From Albifimbria verrucaria (lineage: Eukaryota; Ascomycota; Sordariomycetes; Hypocreales; Stachybotryaceae), in contig JAHREC010000019.1 in NCBI GenBank assembly GCA_020081605.1, positions 372,001-436,000 on the forward strand: DNA of 64,000 nt, written 5' to 3'. A program made the position numbers and the translations under genes. Within the stretch, counting starts at the first letter, position 1, and each line of letters begins with the position of its first letter. The notes beneath the pieces are model-generated. The model had not been told where the DNA came from and did not search any database. It saw nothing but the letters and a program-made list of their open reading frames with translations. Shown in pieces: positions 11,711-23,830 of this stretch.

Positions 11711-13501
11711 ATGATGTTTGCCTCGCAAATATCATTGTACGCCTCACTGTTAGGTTTGGCCAGTTCAACTCCTTTCCTCAAAGACCTTGGAGATGGTTCA
11801 TGGGTTATTGGGAACGATATATGGAATGTAACCCAAGGGTCCGTGTATGCCAAGAAGCTTTTCTGGCAGGGGGTCCCAGAGGCTGACCTGGTGGGTTCTG
11901 CCGCTGGACACTACACCGGCTATGGTAAGTCATGAATGTCCTCTTGGCTTGGAAGGGGTTTAATGTTTTATAGACGGAGAGTCAAATCTTCAGTTCACAA
12001 AGGCCAGCATCGTAGCTAGAGGCACTGATCACATTGATGTCAGTTTCTCCTCGGCATATGCTGATGTGCATTGGGTGATTTTCGACAACCTACCAGGCGC
12101 TTATCAATATGTTGTCAACTATGCTCTCCTGATATCAGCATCTTGCGAACCCTATGGAGACTCGCGCCTGAGCATTTTTCTCGCGGTCGCACACACTTGA
12201 AAGATGAGGACCTCCCTTCCTTGGAGCTCATTAAAAATTCAACGAACGTTCAGGATGAAACCTGGCAAGTTGCAGATGGGTCGTATATCACAAAGTACGA
12301 TTGGTCCAACGCTGTGCGCGACAGGGACTTTTATGGCGTTTATGGTTCGGAGGTCGGATCATGGCTAATTCACCCCTCCACGGAATACTACAATAGCGAT
12401 CATTATAGTCAGACCTTGACTGTTCATCGCGAGAGCAAGACTGGAGATGCCGTCGCTCTCAATGTTGTCCAAGACACTTCGCACTTCCGCTTAGGCCAAA
12501 AAACTCCTCAAGCTCCTGGCAAGGTCTGGGGCCCGTGGCTGTGGTATTTGGTAAGACTCCATCTTATACAATGTACGGACTTGGCTAACCGTGTGAAGAA
12601 TAACGGAAGCATCAGTGATGTACAGGCGCGGCGCAAGGAAGAGCTGAAACACTTCCCTTACAAGTGGTTCAATAACAAGTCGTATGCTTCTCGTGGAGGC
12701 CTTCAAGGAACACTCAGCCTTTCTGACGGTCGCCCTGCATCCAATGCCGCAGTTTTCCTTGGCGACACTGACACTACTACACGACCATCCATACAAGGCA
12801 CTGGTTACTATTATACAACTTACACTAATGACAAAGGTCGTTTCTCTTTCGACAACATAAGAACTGGGACTTATGGTTTGTATGCTTCATCAAATGGTGG
12901 AAAGCTGGCGGATGTTTACACGAACTTTACACAATCAGGCATAACCATTGCAAAGGACAAGACCTCGAATCTTGGGCAGCTATTATGGAAAGTTACTGAC
13001 AGAGCCAAGCGCATCTGGCAAATCGGTGACTTCGACAAGAAAGCGCTGGGCTTTAAGAATGGTGGTTTACCCTACCAACATGGTGTCGCAGACCTTAGCC
13101 CAGGGAATCTTACTTACGTGATCGGCAAGTCCAAGGAATCAGACTGGTACTACGCTTCCTCAGCACTGGGCAAATGGAGTGTTGAGTTTCAACTATCTGC
13201 CAAAGATCTTGCTGCGAAAAAGAATGCTTTGCTCAGCGTCTCTCTGGCTGGCTACTCGCAGAGCGCAGCTCTAGATATTGATGTGAATGGCAAGATATAT
13301 GCCTCATTGAGCAAAGACGTACTTGCCAGCGATCCAGCTTTGTATCGTTCTGGCAAAATTAGCGGCGAGTGGCGTTTCCTCCAGTATGAGATTGAAGCGG
13401 ATCAATTGCGAGAGGGCCTGAACGTTGTTGGTTTTACCATTACTCGGTACACCAAGTGGAGAGGGTTCTTGTGGGACAGCATTATTTTGGAGTGGCTGTG
13501 A
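11711..13501 (+). CDS. Secreted rhamnogalacturonan lyase, PL4 type
   Basis: Secreted enzyme that cleaves the rhamnogalacturonan I backbone of pectin by beta-elimination. A signal peptide (MMFASQISLYASLLGLASS) precedes the catalytic N-terminus LGDGSWVIGNDIWNVTQGS. The middle has DISILRTLWRLAPEHF. A fibronectin-like segment (GRFSFDNIRTGTYGLYA) and a C-terminal jelly-roll-like domain (KRIWQIGDFDKKALGF to FLWDSIILEWL) follow. Three-domain order and length match the PL4 family. Introns lie near 11927-11973 and 12552-12598. One break near 12122 (one base missing) precedes DISILRT. The gene has no linked partner. With the exopolygalacturonase at 59.6 kb it points to pectin use. Confidence 0.93.
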
Positions 13502-14011
13502 AGTGTGCTTCTGTATACCAATAAGATTACTTCCAAATAATTGAAGCTTTCAATTGATGACAATAGCTCAACTATAATGCTACGTTGATGTGTACTGTTG
13601 TGAGGTGAGGTTGGATATCAAGCGTCACTTGTAGCTAATCTTTGTGGCCAATATCGACCCGCCATAGCTATAATTCCTAATGCTGTTTACCCTAATATCT
13701 TTCTCATCTAAGCAAGACCAACATTTTAGGCACGACACGATATGTAACGAGTAGGAAACGTATGCACATACTGAGCATAATAGTGTGGGGAGTACGTAGG
13801 GCGTAAGGCGTAGGGCGTAAGATGTAGGACGTAGGGCGTGAGGCTGTAGTAGAACAAAATCTAGACGCATTCAGAGCTTTTCCAGCCCCCATATCAAAGA
13901 TCCCTATTGGACACGGAGTTCTTATGTGATTCTAGTCTTTATTTTGGAGAGTTTCTGTCCAGTATCGACCAAGTCAACAAGGCTTGTAAAGCTGTCTTTG
14001 AGTGGGCTTAC
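13502..14011. other. Intergenic between the lyase and the PRISE-like gene, convergent 3' ends
   Basis: The gap holds the 3' sequences of two converging genes and the heptamer repeat listed separately. Open frames on the minus strand here are translations of that repeat. Confidence 0.5.
13795..13843. repeat. Degenerate 7-bp tandem repeat (CGTAGGG/CGTAAGG), seven units
   Basis: Seven consecutive heptamers of the form CGTRRGG occupy 13795-13843 without interruption: CGTAGGG, CGTAAGG, CGTAGGG, CGTAAGA, TGTAGGA, CGTAGGG, CGTGAGG. It lies in non-coding sequence. Confidence 0.85.
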
Positions 14012-15357
14012 TTAGTACCTCTTGGGCAATACCTTCTCCTCCTCTAGCGTTTTGAACAAGCCTTCGAAGTTCTCCCACGTATCCAAATATCCAGTCCAAC
14101 CAATCCGGCGAGCCTTGCTCATGCTCTGCACAATATTGTAGTTGCGTCCCAGCACAAAGTCAGCAAATTCCCAGGTAGCGTTCTGTAGAGCATCGTGCTC
14201 CAATCCTTCACGTTCAGCCAGTCGCTTCCATGCCTCTTTGACCTCCTTCTCTTGGCTCCACTTGACGAGGTTGATGCGCTGAGAGAGGGTGCTTTGAGAT
14301 GCCACTACACCAATCTCATCCGCCCGGACTGAAATTGGAGGCTGCGGCTGCAATTTCTTCTCAACAGCGAGAGGCGATGGACGAGTGAACTGGTCTTTTG
14401 GTACCTCAAGGTCGAAATATTTAGCAAGTTTGGGCCACATGTTCTGCCATGATTCAACATCACCATTCGTTACATTAAATGCTTCATTAGCAGCGCTTGG
14501 CTGCTGAGATGCCCAGACACAGAATTCTGCATGAAGATGGGCGTCGGTGAACGTATCGTACATCGTGTAAAAGGCCTCGGACCCAGGATAGAGCAGCTCG
14601 CTACCGAGTTCTTTGCACACAGCTGCATAGATGGCAATGCTGCTTCCGATGTTCATGAAATTACCCCTGGCGAAGCCAATGACGTCGTTCGGGTATGTCA
14701 CTGTCCACTCAATATTATGCTCCTTGCAGAAGTCGAAAAGAACACGTTGCTGGCGATAGTAAAAGTTCTGCGGAAATGGAGGCTCTGGAAGCCTATTGTT
14801 ATGGTCATTAACAGAAGAGCTTTTCGGGCGGACTTAAAAACATACCAAGGATCAACTTCTTCCATGGGCCCCTTAACCTGGCCAAGATGGACACCATATT
14901 GCTTAGCACCACAAACAAGGGTGATTCGCTTGACCTTGGAAATGCTTTCATTGATGACTAGTGCCTGCAGGAAGTTGTCCAGCATATCGCCTAATAAATA
15001 TTTGAGCCATTGAATCTTCCTGTGAAAGGGTTTTCACTCACCGTTAATCCTAGTGGCTTCCGCCTCGTCACTATTTGCCAAATAAGCGGCGAAGAAGATG
15101 TACTCTGCCTCAATGCCCTTCAGCTCTTTCGCGATCTCTTGAGCTGATCCAGTAAGATCCAGATGGCTGTGAGACACATTATCAGGGTACTTGTCCTTTT
15201 TGCTGCGAGACATGGCATAAATTGTCGACCATTTCTGGCTGGCTAGCTCGTTAACGAGCTCGCGGCCGAGAATACCTAGGAACAAACTATTAGATGTGTG
15301 TACCTTTTGAGTCAGGCTAAACATACCAGTGGCCCCGGTGACTATTGCGTTGACCAT
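14012..15357 (-). CDS. PRISE-like reductase (progesterone 5-beta-reductase/iridoid synthase-like extended SDR)
   Basis: Extended short-chain reductase of the fungal PRISE-like group, which reduce enone or related C=C bonds with NAD(P)H. The first exon is very short and encodes MVNAIVTGATG. The NAD(P) motif TGATGILG is completed across the first intron (near 15280-15328). Later motifs are GAKQYGVHLG, the Lys/Tyr type active-site segments GAKQYG and FYYRQQ, and YPNDVIGFARGNFMN. Introns near 14995-15042 and 14792-14845 (donor GTATGT inside the codon for W of DPWLPEPP) join in frame. This is one of few long genes here with no frame break. No metabolic partner is adjacent, so the substrate is unknown. 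Confidence 0.9.
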
Positions 15358-17015
15358 ATTGTTGACGTATATGCAGTTCTGTCGGAAACACCAAGGAATG
15401 AACTACTCTTACACAATATTGTCAAATATCTACATCATTGGAAAACCCAGGTCTCTTATAGAACCTAGAGCTTCTGCCTTGAAATAGCCCCTCATAGATA
15501 GCATTACTCACTCCAGTGTGCCAGTAGTATGAGCAGTTAAGCCAAGCTTAACTGATTGGTAAGCCTTCACATTGAAGCGTTCTTCGACGTCACGATTACG
15601 GAGACGATATCTGGCGCTTGAGGCTACAATGGCGCACCCACTTTTTGATTTATGTAACAATGAGATAAGTCGGATTAATGCATATCAGAGCACAAGTGGG
15701 AAGAAATTATACATTCAGCATTCGGGTCCTATCTAATCATTATCATTTAAAGCATTTGTGCTTCCGCTTGATTTCTATGCGGTATAGAAGAAGCAAGAAT
15801 ACCGTGCGACCAACGTGTTTCATTCATAGGAAATAGGCTCTGTATTCATTCCCTATGTCAAATTACAACCACGAGTCTTAGATTCGAGCATTGGTGTTCT
15901 TCTCGAGGATGGGGGTGACAAAAGGTGGGGACTTATGACATGGTGACTTTGACCCTGACCCTGCCCAAGGCCTTTCTAATAGATGGTGAAGGTATCCTTT
16001 AAACAAGACCGAAGTCGGATTCATAGGCAGATGCCATAGCTATGACGTACATCACCAAGACTACGTATTCTGTTATGTGGCACGTACTGCATTACCACCC
16101 GGGGCAGGAATTCAGTAACGACAAGAGAGAACGGTTCAGGCGATGGGACACATATCCTTCAGTTGAGCCGAGGGTCCTAGTCCTATGTTGCAGAATCGAA
16201 AATGCGGTGTGTTTATGATGATTAATGGCTATCAGAGCGAAAATTATACGAATAGGATCGAATGGCGAGACCCACCCATCAACGAATAAATGCGGTCTTA
16301 GTCGGATGCATGAGATGAGACAATTACCATACGCAGTCAAGTCTAGGACTTGCCTAACCTTTAAATAGAATGAATATTGGTCTGGATATCTAACTATGCC
16401 TCATCAGAGTTAGTTGCAACGGAGAATCGCAAAATAATACTCTATGCTACCCACTGGGTCTGATCTTCGGCTGGGTTTTTGGAGTTCTTTGTGTTCCTAC
16501 TGAATGCTATACGCTGATGCGTTCGAATGAAAGAACTAAACTACCTGGGTACTCCCAGTTCACTGTATGAAATATGATTATGACCCCTACGCGCCATTTC
16601 AGACTGCATACAGACTTGGAGATCTATATCATTTTCCATTAACTAACATTAATGCACATATGCTACAAATCACACTGTTCTTGGCAAACAATGTAAAGTT
16701 ATAATCTCACGTTTTTTGTTGACACTGTGTTTCACCAAGCTATAAACAAGGAACCCAAGTAGTCATGCGGCACAGTTCAAGACGGGAGCAGACCATCATG
16801 ACTGCATATACGATCGCGGTAAGCGGACTAGACTTACAATAGAACCGGCATCATATATACCATATTCCCAAGAGCATGTGAAAAGTATATATATGGTGCT
16901 TCCTAGTGTTGAATCAGTATCCTTCTGTCTTGATCCAGCACTACACCACAATACTCAGAAATATTCCAAGGACTCTCTGCTGCTCGCCACAGACAACAAT
17001 TCCATCGCCATCAAT
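15358..17015. other. Intergenic stretch without a recognisable gene
   Basis: About 1.65 kb. It probably contains the promoters of the PRISE-like gene (left) and of the secreted protein (right), including TATATATA near 16888. Short frames here show no domain. Confidence 0.45.
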
Positions 17016-17585
17016 ATGCAGAAGAAAATAAATTTGATCCTGGCAGCCTTCGCAATGTCTGTCAACGGCATCAGTTTACCACAAGATCTCCCCAATGGCC
17101 TCTTTTCGGTTGCCCCTGACTCCAACGGTGTGCCTCAATTCATCCAGCTGCTTGAATACAAAGATGGCGAATATCCGCATCCTGAAGATGCACCCAAAGC
17201 AGCTCTCGACTCTTCTAAGTCAGTTGACAAAAGGCAAACAGGGCAAGGATGCACTGGCGGTGTGATGCCATTGAGCGACTATGAAGCTGCTCGACAATGC
17301 ATGATAACTTTTGGAAATAATGGAGGGTCAGCTGCACCGTCTTCAACTGTTTTTTGTCGCTACGGACAGGCTGTGCTAGCTATGTGTAACTATTATGATT
17401 GGCAAAGCACAACGGTACACTCTACAGATATCGAAACCATGGATACATACGTGGGGTCTTCATGTCGAGGAGCGGATACTACGGGGTACCTACACTGGAC
17501 AATTGGCAACATGACTTACTGGAGAGATTTGTTGGGAAAGCCAATTTGCTGCGATATGCCTGGAGGACTATACTGCAAGAAGTAA
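17016..17585 (+). CDS. Small secreted cysteine-rich protein with a Kex2-type propeptide
   Basis: A 189-residue single-exon protein. I chose the start at 17016 (MQKKINLILAAFAMSVNG) because it gives a clean signal peptide; an upstream in-frame ATG at 16878 would bury it. A propeptide of about 50 residues ends in VDKR, a Kex2-type site. The mature part of about 117 residues starts QTGQGCTGG and has eight cysteines, including a CC pair in PICCDMPGGLYC. One NMT glycosylation sequon is present. I do not recognise the family. Size, secretion and even cysteine number fit an apoplastic effector or antimicrobial-type protein, but the function is not shown by the sequence. Confidence 0.75.
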   Translation: MQKKINLILAAFAMSVNGISLPQDLPNGLFSVAPDSNGVPQFIQLLEYKDGEYPHPEDAPKAALDSSKSVDKRQTGQGCTGGVMPLSDYEAARQCMITFGNNGGSAAPSSTVFCRYGQAVLAMCNYYDWQSTTVHSTDIETMDTYVGSSCRGADTTGYLHWTIGNMTYWRDLLGKPICCDMPGGLYCKK

Positions 17586-17964
17586 TGGAAATTGTCATCG
17601 AATGGGGCAATAGGCGAGTGCAACTCGAGGTCCCAAAGGTTTTAGATGATAAAATGGAGATGCGTTGGGATATTCCTCCACAATTATTAGAACAATACAA
17701 ATGACGGGCTTATGAGGCTTCAGTCATGATAATAAATATACAGACGGTTGACAGTAAAGAGTCAACTGACATGAAAGGCTTCATGATTAAACAAATTATT
17801 TAAATACCCGCTTGAAATCCACCATTTACTCCTATCCTGGTGCATGTAGGCCAGCAACGTCGAAGCTGGGCACCGTGCGTTAGACAAGCAATCTTTTATA
17901 CATACATTAAAATTGTTATTGTACGCCAGCATCCCTCAAGATGATCATCCTTTTACAAATCCAC
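17586..17964. other. Intergenic, convergent 3' ends
   Basis: About 380 bases, AT-rich, with no coding signal. It lies between the stop codons of two converging genes. Confidence 0.4.
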
Positions 17965-19282
17965 TCAGGTCCGTCGACCGTAGAACTTAGGAGGGTTTAC
18001 AGGGATCCCCAAGAAGTCTTTGGGTGCGTTGAGGTGGTGGTTGCGAGGACCCGGACTTTGTAAGTGGTCAATGGCAGCGATTAAGCCACCAGATGTGTGT
18101 GGTCTTTGGTGAGATGGCTGTGACAAAGACAGCAGAGATGCATTGCTCATACTCATGTTGATACCCATGGAGGAATTTTTGCGGTGCAATACACCATAGT
18201 TTTGTAACATTGGTGATTGTGCACGAGGTAATGGTTGTAGAACCGGAGTAGGCGAGCGCATCTGGGCGTTTGGGCTCTTGGGGCGTAGCCTTGTCTGTGA
18301 ATGCTCCACGAAATGAAACGGCTGCAGGTGTTGATGCTGATGAGAGTGATCTTTGCGAACTGCTGGGTATCTCCTCTCTGCAGTTTCCCTGGCCTCGACA
18401 TTTGGTTCTTTAAGAATGCGAGAGGAATGTCGTCGTCATCGTCATCCGTCTGAATTCCCGGACTCGAACGTGCGGTGAGAGGTTGTAATGTAGGGCTAGG
18501 TGTTTTACTCTGGGGATCCCAACTTCCGAAATCCATTCCCATGTTTGCATCTGGTTTTGGTGTGACGTGAGAAGTTTTACTCCGTTCAAACCGGCGGTTC
18601 CTGAGGTAGGCCTCTTGCTGCTGCCTCTGCTTTGAAGCAGCCGACTTTTGCTTTTCGTCGTCGTCGTCATCGCCGTACTCATCTTGAGAATCACCATCAG
18701 AACCTGTGTCGCCGTGGTGCATATCAAGTGCACGACGATACATCTCAAACTGGGCTGCGGTCATTACTTTGTCTCGGCTGGGTTGCCGAGTATGCTGTGC
18801 ACTCGTCGTCGGTGATTGAGGTTGACAAGCATTCTGAGTTGCTTGTTGAGTGTAAGTGGATGCATGTAATTTCAAGGAGGAAAAGAACTAACCGCTTGCT
18901 TGGTTAAACTCTGCGCTGTACCTGTTTTTGTCGGACTTTGCGGCCTCGACCTCATCTAGCAACGCGCCCGGTAATTAGCAGGGCTACATTTTGCTAGGCT
19001 ACAATAACATACCGAGGACAAGTAACTCGATGATGGCCGGCATAGTGTCGTCAGAAACTATGGCAGCCTCGCGACTTTCACTCTCGTGGCCAGTCCCCGC
19101 GGCTTTCCGCTCAGCCGGCGGAACGCTCCCTTGCGCATCCATCTGGTGATTGCCCTTGCTGTAAAAGCCAGAGCTACGCCTTTCCGAGTCAGGAGAAGTA
19201 GCCGTAAAGGTTCGGGGTTGGCAGAAATTAATCAAGAGGAGCTGTTTTGTATTGCTTTGCGATTTTCTCACAAAAAGTCCAT
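17965..19282 (-). CDS. Conserved fungal low-complexity protein of unknown function
   Basis: A mostly disordered protein. The likely start is MDFF at 19282, with one base missing in the T run just after it (plus strand A run at 19271-19275), followed by VRKSQSNTKQ and TATSPDSERRSSGFYSKG. A short ordered-looking segment TMPAIIELLVLDEVEAAKSD spans the first intron (near 18963-19012). Next come NRYSAEF, an intron near 18843-18892, MTAAQFEMYRRALDMHHGD, an acidic run, a Gln/Arg-rich stretch and DDDDDIPLAFLK. A break at 18412-18415 (A run on the coding strand) leads into a His/Gln-rich region and a Pro/Ser-rich tail ending FYGRRT. I recall similar architecture in other ascomycete predicted proteins but cannot name a function. 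Expression in the nucleus or cytosol is plausible, since there is no signal peptide. Confidence 0.65.
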
Positions 19283-22200
19283 GTCGGTTTGCCTTCTTCC
19301 CTTTCTTTTTCCCTCTCGAAACCCCGGTGGGACCTTCGTATTGTCAACAAGGTCCTCCAGGGGACCGGAACATCGGAATAGTGTTGCATGCATAATGGCT
19401 GCTAAAATTGGAGGCAAAAGCAGGGAATACGAGGTGGCTACGTACGCTAAGACCGCCTACTGGCTCGCTGTTGTCCAGTCCGTCTCCACCCATAAGCTTG
19501 TTACGAGGTCATCTTTCATCATGTTGCCTGTCAGCTTAGCAGTGCCATGCTTTGTTTTTGTTTTCTGGGGAGCGGTTGTTGTTTTCTTTCTTTTGTTCGG
19601 AACATTGACGATGAATTGTGAAAGTCGCTGTATCATATTGTACAGTACTGTAGATATGGTAACTATTGTCTATCTGAAAAAGCCTTTTAATCCCTTGCGG
19701 GCCGATCCGCTACAACATGCTTGCATAGCCACCTTTAGCTGACTAACTGTTTTGAAGCCACGTAATTGATGAATGTAAGCAGCATTGGTGTTTTGGTCGA
19801 CGTTCAATGGTTCGGAGTCATTTCTCCAGCTTCAAGGACAGACCAGCTGCCGATATCATAGAAATTGTTACTATTGGCAATGCTTGCTGTAGCGTAGAAA
19901 GCGCCTCTAGCCTCATATTCTTATGAAATAAACACATCCACGTTTCTAAAAGTGTCTCACGTGAACCCGCGTAGCCTCATAACCACTCAAGTACTTATGA
20001 CGATCGCTGGAACAGTTGCGACTTCTGTTTTCAACTTATTGGGTAAGTCCCACAGTGATTTGCCACTGTATTTTGACAGCGACGATCAACGGTGTTGGGA
20101 GTATCCTCGGTCGTTATCCGTTGTGTTTGGATATTGACGGAGTTGAAAACTGGAGCTATTTTCTCGTTTTTCGGCTACGGTTAACGTATCGAGGGATGAT
20201 TTTCGTACCAATGGAGAGTTGTGTACTGCCCAAACAGGTTTCAAACGCTCAATCCAGGGATGAACTTCAGAATTACAGGGAACCTGCTGATCCACTGCGC
20301 AAAACGTACTCTTTTACTGTAGCCAAGAACCGGATTTCTAGTTGCGAATAACCCCACTTACGACCCTACACCGACGGATGACATGGCAAGAACGGTTCAT
20401 ATGATATTTAGTGTGGACTCCGACTCCAGGACTTTGTCAGTGTGCACAGGTCTATCTACAATCTTGTCTTTTATGTTATTTGTGGGTGAATTAGATTTGG
20501 CGATCTAACGCCAACAGCCTTTGTTTCATCGTCGAGGTCAACTGTCACATTTTGAAATAGACTTGTCCTGTACTTATAAATCCACTACGGTTATGTCGAG
20601 GCAAACTGGGTTTTGCTCACTTATATCCTTTGAGAAAACGACAAAGTAGACTGTAGTGCTTGCGTGCTGTGCGATCAAAAGATCTTTGAACCATAAAACG
20701 GTGAAAGTTGCAAAGTACTGAAAGATTCTCACGAAGAATTGTTATGGTATCCCAGACTAGTTAATTAATCGCAGCTAATTACAGACTGCTTGGAACGAAG
20801 TTGGACAAGACGATAGCACAACTTCAGATATTATTGCAGTCTTACAAACAATTAGGCCTCCTTCCAGTACTAGACGATACTACGGACGCTGTGGAAGTTG
20901 AAAACATAAAGTTGAGCACGTTGACGTTCGAACAGCCAGCACTGGATGGAGTTCGCCTGTGGTTTTGATAAAAATGTCTACCTTAGCAGATAGAAACATG
21001 TATTCAACATCAATACCAACCGACTGTTGGATACATAAGGCTTGCCTGGTATGCCTGGTGGGGATAAATTGATAGAGAAAATTTGTCAATACTACCGCTT
21101 AGCAGCGTTGATCGGTGGTCCGGTTGTTAATCAGGCTCTGTTATCATGTTAGGCTCAATCATAATGCAACTTTGCAGTAGTTTTCTTCAAGTTACATCAT
21201 GCAAGCCATGACTTGAAAGAAACGCGTCTGGCAGCGCAAAAGAAATTCGAAATTCCGTAAGTTCAACTCTCTACATGAACTTTGAACCTCAAGTGTGATT
21301 CCACTCGATTGAGTCTGCCTTTCTATGCCGCATGAAGAACTTGCTGATGGCTACCGCCTTACCCTTAGGCCTCTTGATGCTACATGAAGTGGTTATTCGT
21401 CTCACATGAGGCATGATTGTCATCGCCACCACCTCGGAGTAGAAGGCCTAGCACCATCTACATTGCGAGAATCCTTTATCTAAATCGAGAATCCTTCATC
21501 TGAATCGTCATTTCTTCTCCCAGATTTAGACAACCTCATAGGGACACACCAATAACAGGCCTGCTCACACATGACGAGTTGTGGAAAATTTATTGGCTGT
21601 CAGGTTTTCTGACATGGACACCTCTCCCCAAAGAAAAACATCCCATAAAGACCTGTCCCGTTGAATATGCTTGGGGCACATCTAAATCATAAACCCGCAA
21701 TGTTTTTGTCAATATATCGTTACATGAAGAAAATTAGCATAGTTCTCTCAATATCATATGGATGATGTAGATCTTTGTAAGATCACTAAGTGCCAGGACT
21801 TCTGTCATCGGCGAACTGGCTAACTAGCTAATTTCACTCGTTTTCTCCCGGATTTAACTGGATCAGATTCATATCTCTTATGTATGTGTGCCCCAGCACA
21901 TTCAATGAGATATGCCAATGCAATAGATCATCAAGAAAAAGTGTATTCGACTCGTTGACAATGTTCTTCTTTTCTGACTGATGTGCCATGCTTCCATCGA
22001 TTGGATACGTATAACATTTCAAGTGACAACACACAACTGCTACTGCCATAAGAGGTATATTTTTCTGCTTTTTCCCTACCCTGAGGCCTATTCTATACCT
22101 ACAGGAGAGTTACACTCCCTTTCACCCATGGAAAGGAAATTAACAGCGGCGCTTAAACTATCTAGGTATCGCTATCTACGCGCAACTATCAACGAGATTA

Positions 22201-22958
22201 TGCGCATATCGCCTTCTGTCAGTGGCTTGAGAAGTCAGTTATGCATTTTTATTCATTGATGGAAGTGTTCGTATACCGCTTATTCCAACGTCGTAGTCTG
22301 TGTCGGCCAAAACGAACACAAGCTCTTACCTCGACAGTTTCTTAATGCAAAGCAGACAGTAAAAATATGATGCAAAGTGTACGAGGTCCTTCGCCAAGGT
22401 TGGATAACTAGCCAATTACCATAACTGTCCACCAGGACACTCGTAGAACCCTATCATTCATCCGCTTTGCTTTTCCAAATACTTTAGCCTAACATACCCT
22501 ATGCCAAGCCAGCACTGAGTGACTGGTCAATGCAAATGCCCGTACCCCTGTCGTCAATAAGCTTAGCGGCATGCGGACGGCAGAAATCTAGAATTTCACC
22601 CCTGTTCACACCGGCAAATCTGAACTGAATCTTTGCCACGGAAGAAAAATCCTGACACGCTGCGCCTCTATAATTTGACCAGGGTCAGTTCTGGAACCAA
22701 TGGTCATCTGAGCCATTCTAATTTGTTGGTGGAGACTAGCATTTCAATTGTCCCAAACTCGGAACTGAGCCAATAAGCATGAATGTCCAGGGGTCAAGCA
22801 AATGACTCAATTGTTGGGTGTTATTTGGATCATAGACAACGTATATTTGTGGCCTTCCCTTTGTTGGACGTAGCTATCCTATTTCGTGATCCTCCTCTCC
22901 ATTATCAGCTATTGCTATCCCGGCAATCGTCCAAAGTCTGTGATTCACAGTCGTCATC
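19283..22958. other. Long gene-poor stretch, contains one P450 relic
   Basis: About 3.7 kb. Apart from the P450 fragment near 22.1 kb I see no gene. A 20-bp imperfect direct repeat (CGAGAATCCTTTATCTAAAT and a copy with two changes) sits at 21466-21505. Long frames around 19086-19742 run antisense to the conserved protein and its upstream region and show no domain. Confidence 0.45.
22110..22245 (+). pseudogene. Cytochrome P450 fragment (K-helix region)
   Basis: The frame here encodes RYRYLRATINEIMRISPSVSG, which I split for reading as RYRYLRATINE and IMRISPSVSG. This is the P450 K-helix with the ExxR motif (EIMR). No haem-binding segment, I-helix or N-terminus is found within 2 kb either side, so this is a remnant of a lost gene, not an active enzyme. 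Confidence 0.6.
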
Positions 22959-23830
22959 ATGAGGGTCCAATACTGGCCACTGCTATTTACTGTAGTAGCA
23001 GCCGATCTTCAGTATTGGCTAGACCGACAACTTCGGGGACATGACTTCGACTTCAAGGCCACCTATCCATCCGGCCTCACACTCTCAACAGAAGACAAGA
23101 GTCGCGGTGTCCTAGATTACCAAGAAATTATAGATTTGACCCCGCAAATCCAAGTCAAAGGCCTCAATGAGGAAGCGCGCAAGAAGCGATACATAGCCTT
23201 CAGCGTCGTCTGGTATCTCACTTACCTGGGAGTGGACGACGTAATTATGGCATTTCCATGGGTTGGAGCGAACCTTACTGTCCTCACCAACGGCACGCTC
23301 TCTTGGGATAACCCCGATAGCTCCACCAGCAGCGGTTCGCCCTCTGCCGACGGAAGCGAGGTGCGTAACGGTACCATGCACGTCTGGGAGCATACGCAGG
23401 AATTGGACGACTGGCTCAACCATAATGAGGCCGATGGGTATCCAATGCCGATGTGGTGGAACATCGCTCGAGTCTGGACAAATGGGACTAGCAAGGTGTC
23501 GGCCGAGTTTGAGAGGGCCAACATTGACTTCAAATTTCAGAACAAAGAAGGAACCAAACGTTGCGATGTATCGGAAACTGGTGCACCTATCCCAGGTAAA
23601 GAGCGTGGAGACGAGACGAGCTGCGTCCAGAGCCCAACTCCCAAGACCGGGGATACAGAAGACAACGAGGAAAGAACGACGGGGAAGATGACAACCATAG
23701 CAACAACTCCACAGGCAATGAAGGTTCTGACGAGAAGGAGGATCCTGGAAGTGCCGGCACAATGTTCGCTGTGAACTGGCTGTTCGCGGGTCTTCTGATG
23801 AGCTGCAGCGTCGCTGCTCATTTGTTCTAA
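22959..23830 (+). CDS. Secreted, probably GPI-anchored surface protein of unknown function
   Basis: The N-terminus MRVQYWPLLFTVVAADLQYW may be a signal peptide. An extracellular part of about 200 residues follows with several N-glycosylation sequons (NLT, NGT, NGT). A hydrophilic Ser/Thr/Asp-rich stretch comes next. The frame breaks near 23672, where one A is missing. After the break it reads through an Asp/Ser/Asn-rich linker to a hydrophobic end, FAVNWLFAGLLMSCSVAAHLF, split here as FAVNWLFAGLLM and SCSVAAHLF. A hydrophobic tail after a small-residue region (GSAGT) is the pattern of a GPI-anchor signal. Without the correction the protein would end in a basic tail and lose the anchor. No catalytic motif was recognised. 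Confidence 0.65.

Noticed and set aside
19086..19742. A 218-residue plus-strand frame
   Set aside because: It runs antisense to the conserved low-complexity gene and its upstream region, and has no domain, signal or splice support.
23112..23762. A 216-residue minus-strand frame
   Set aside because: It is the antisense shadow of the GPI-type surface protein, which has sequons and an anchor signal on the plus strand.
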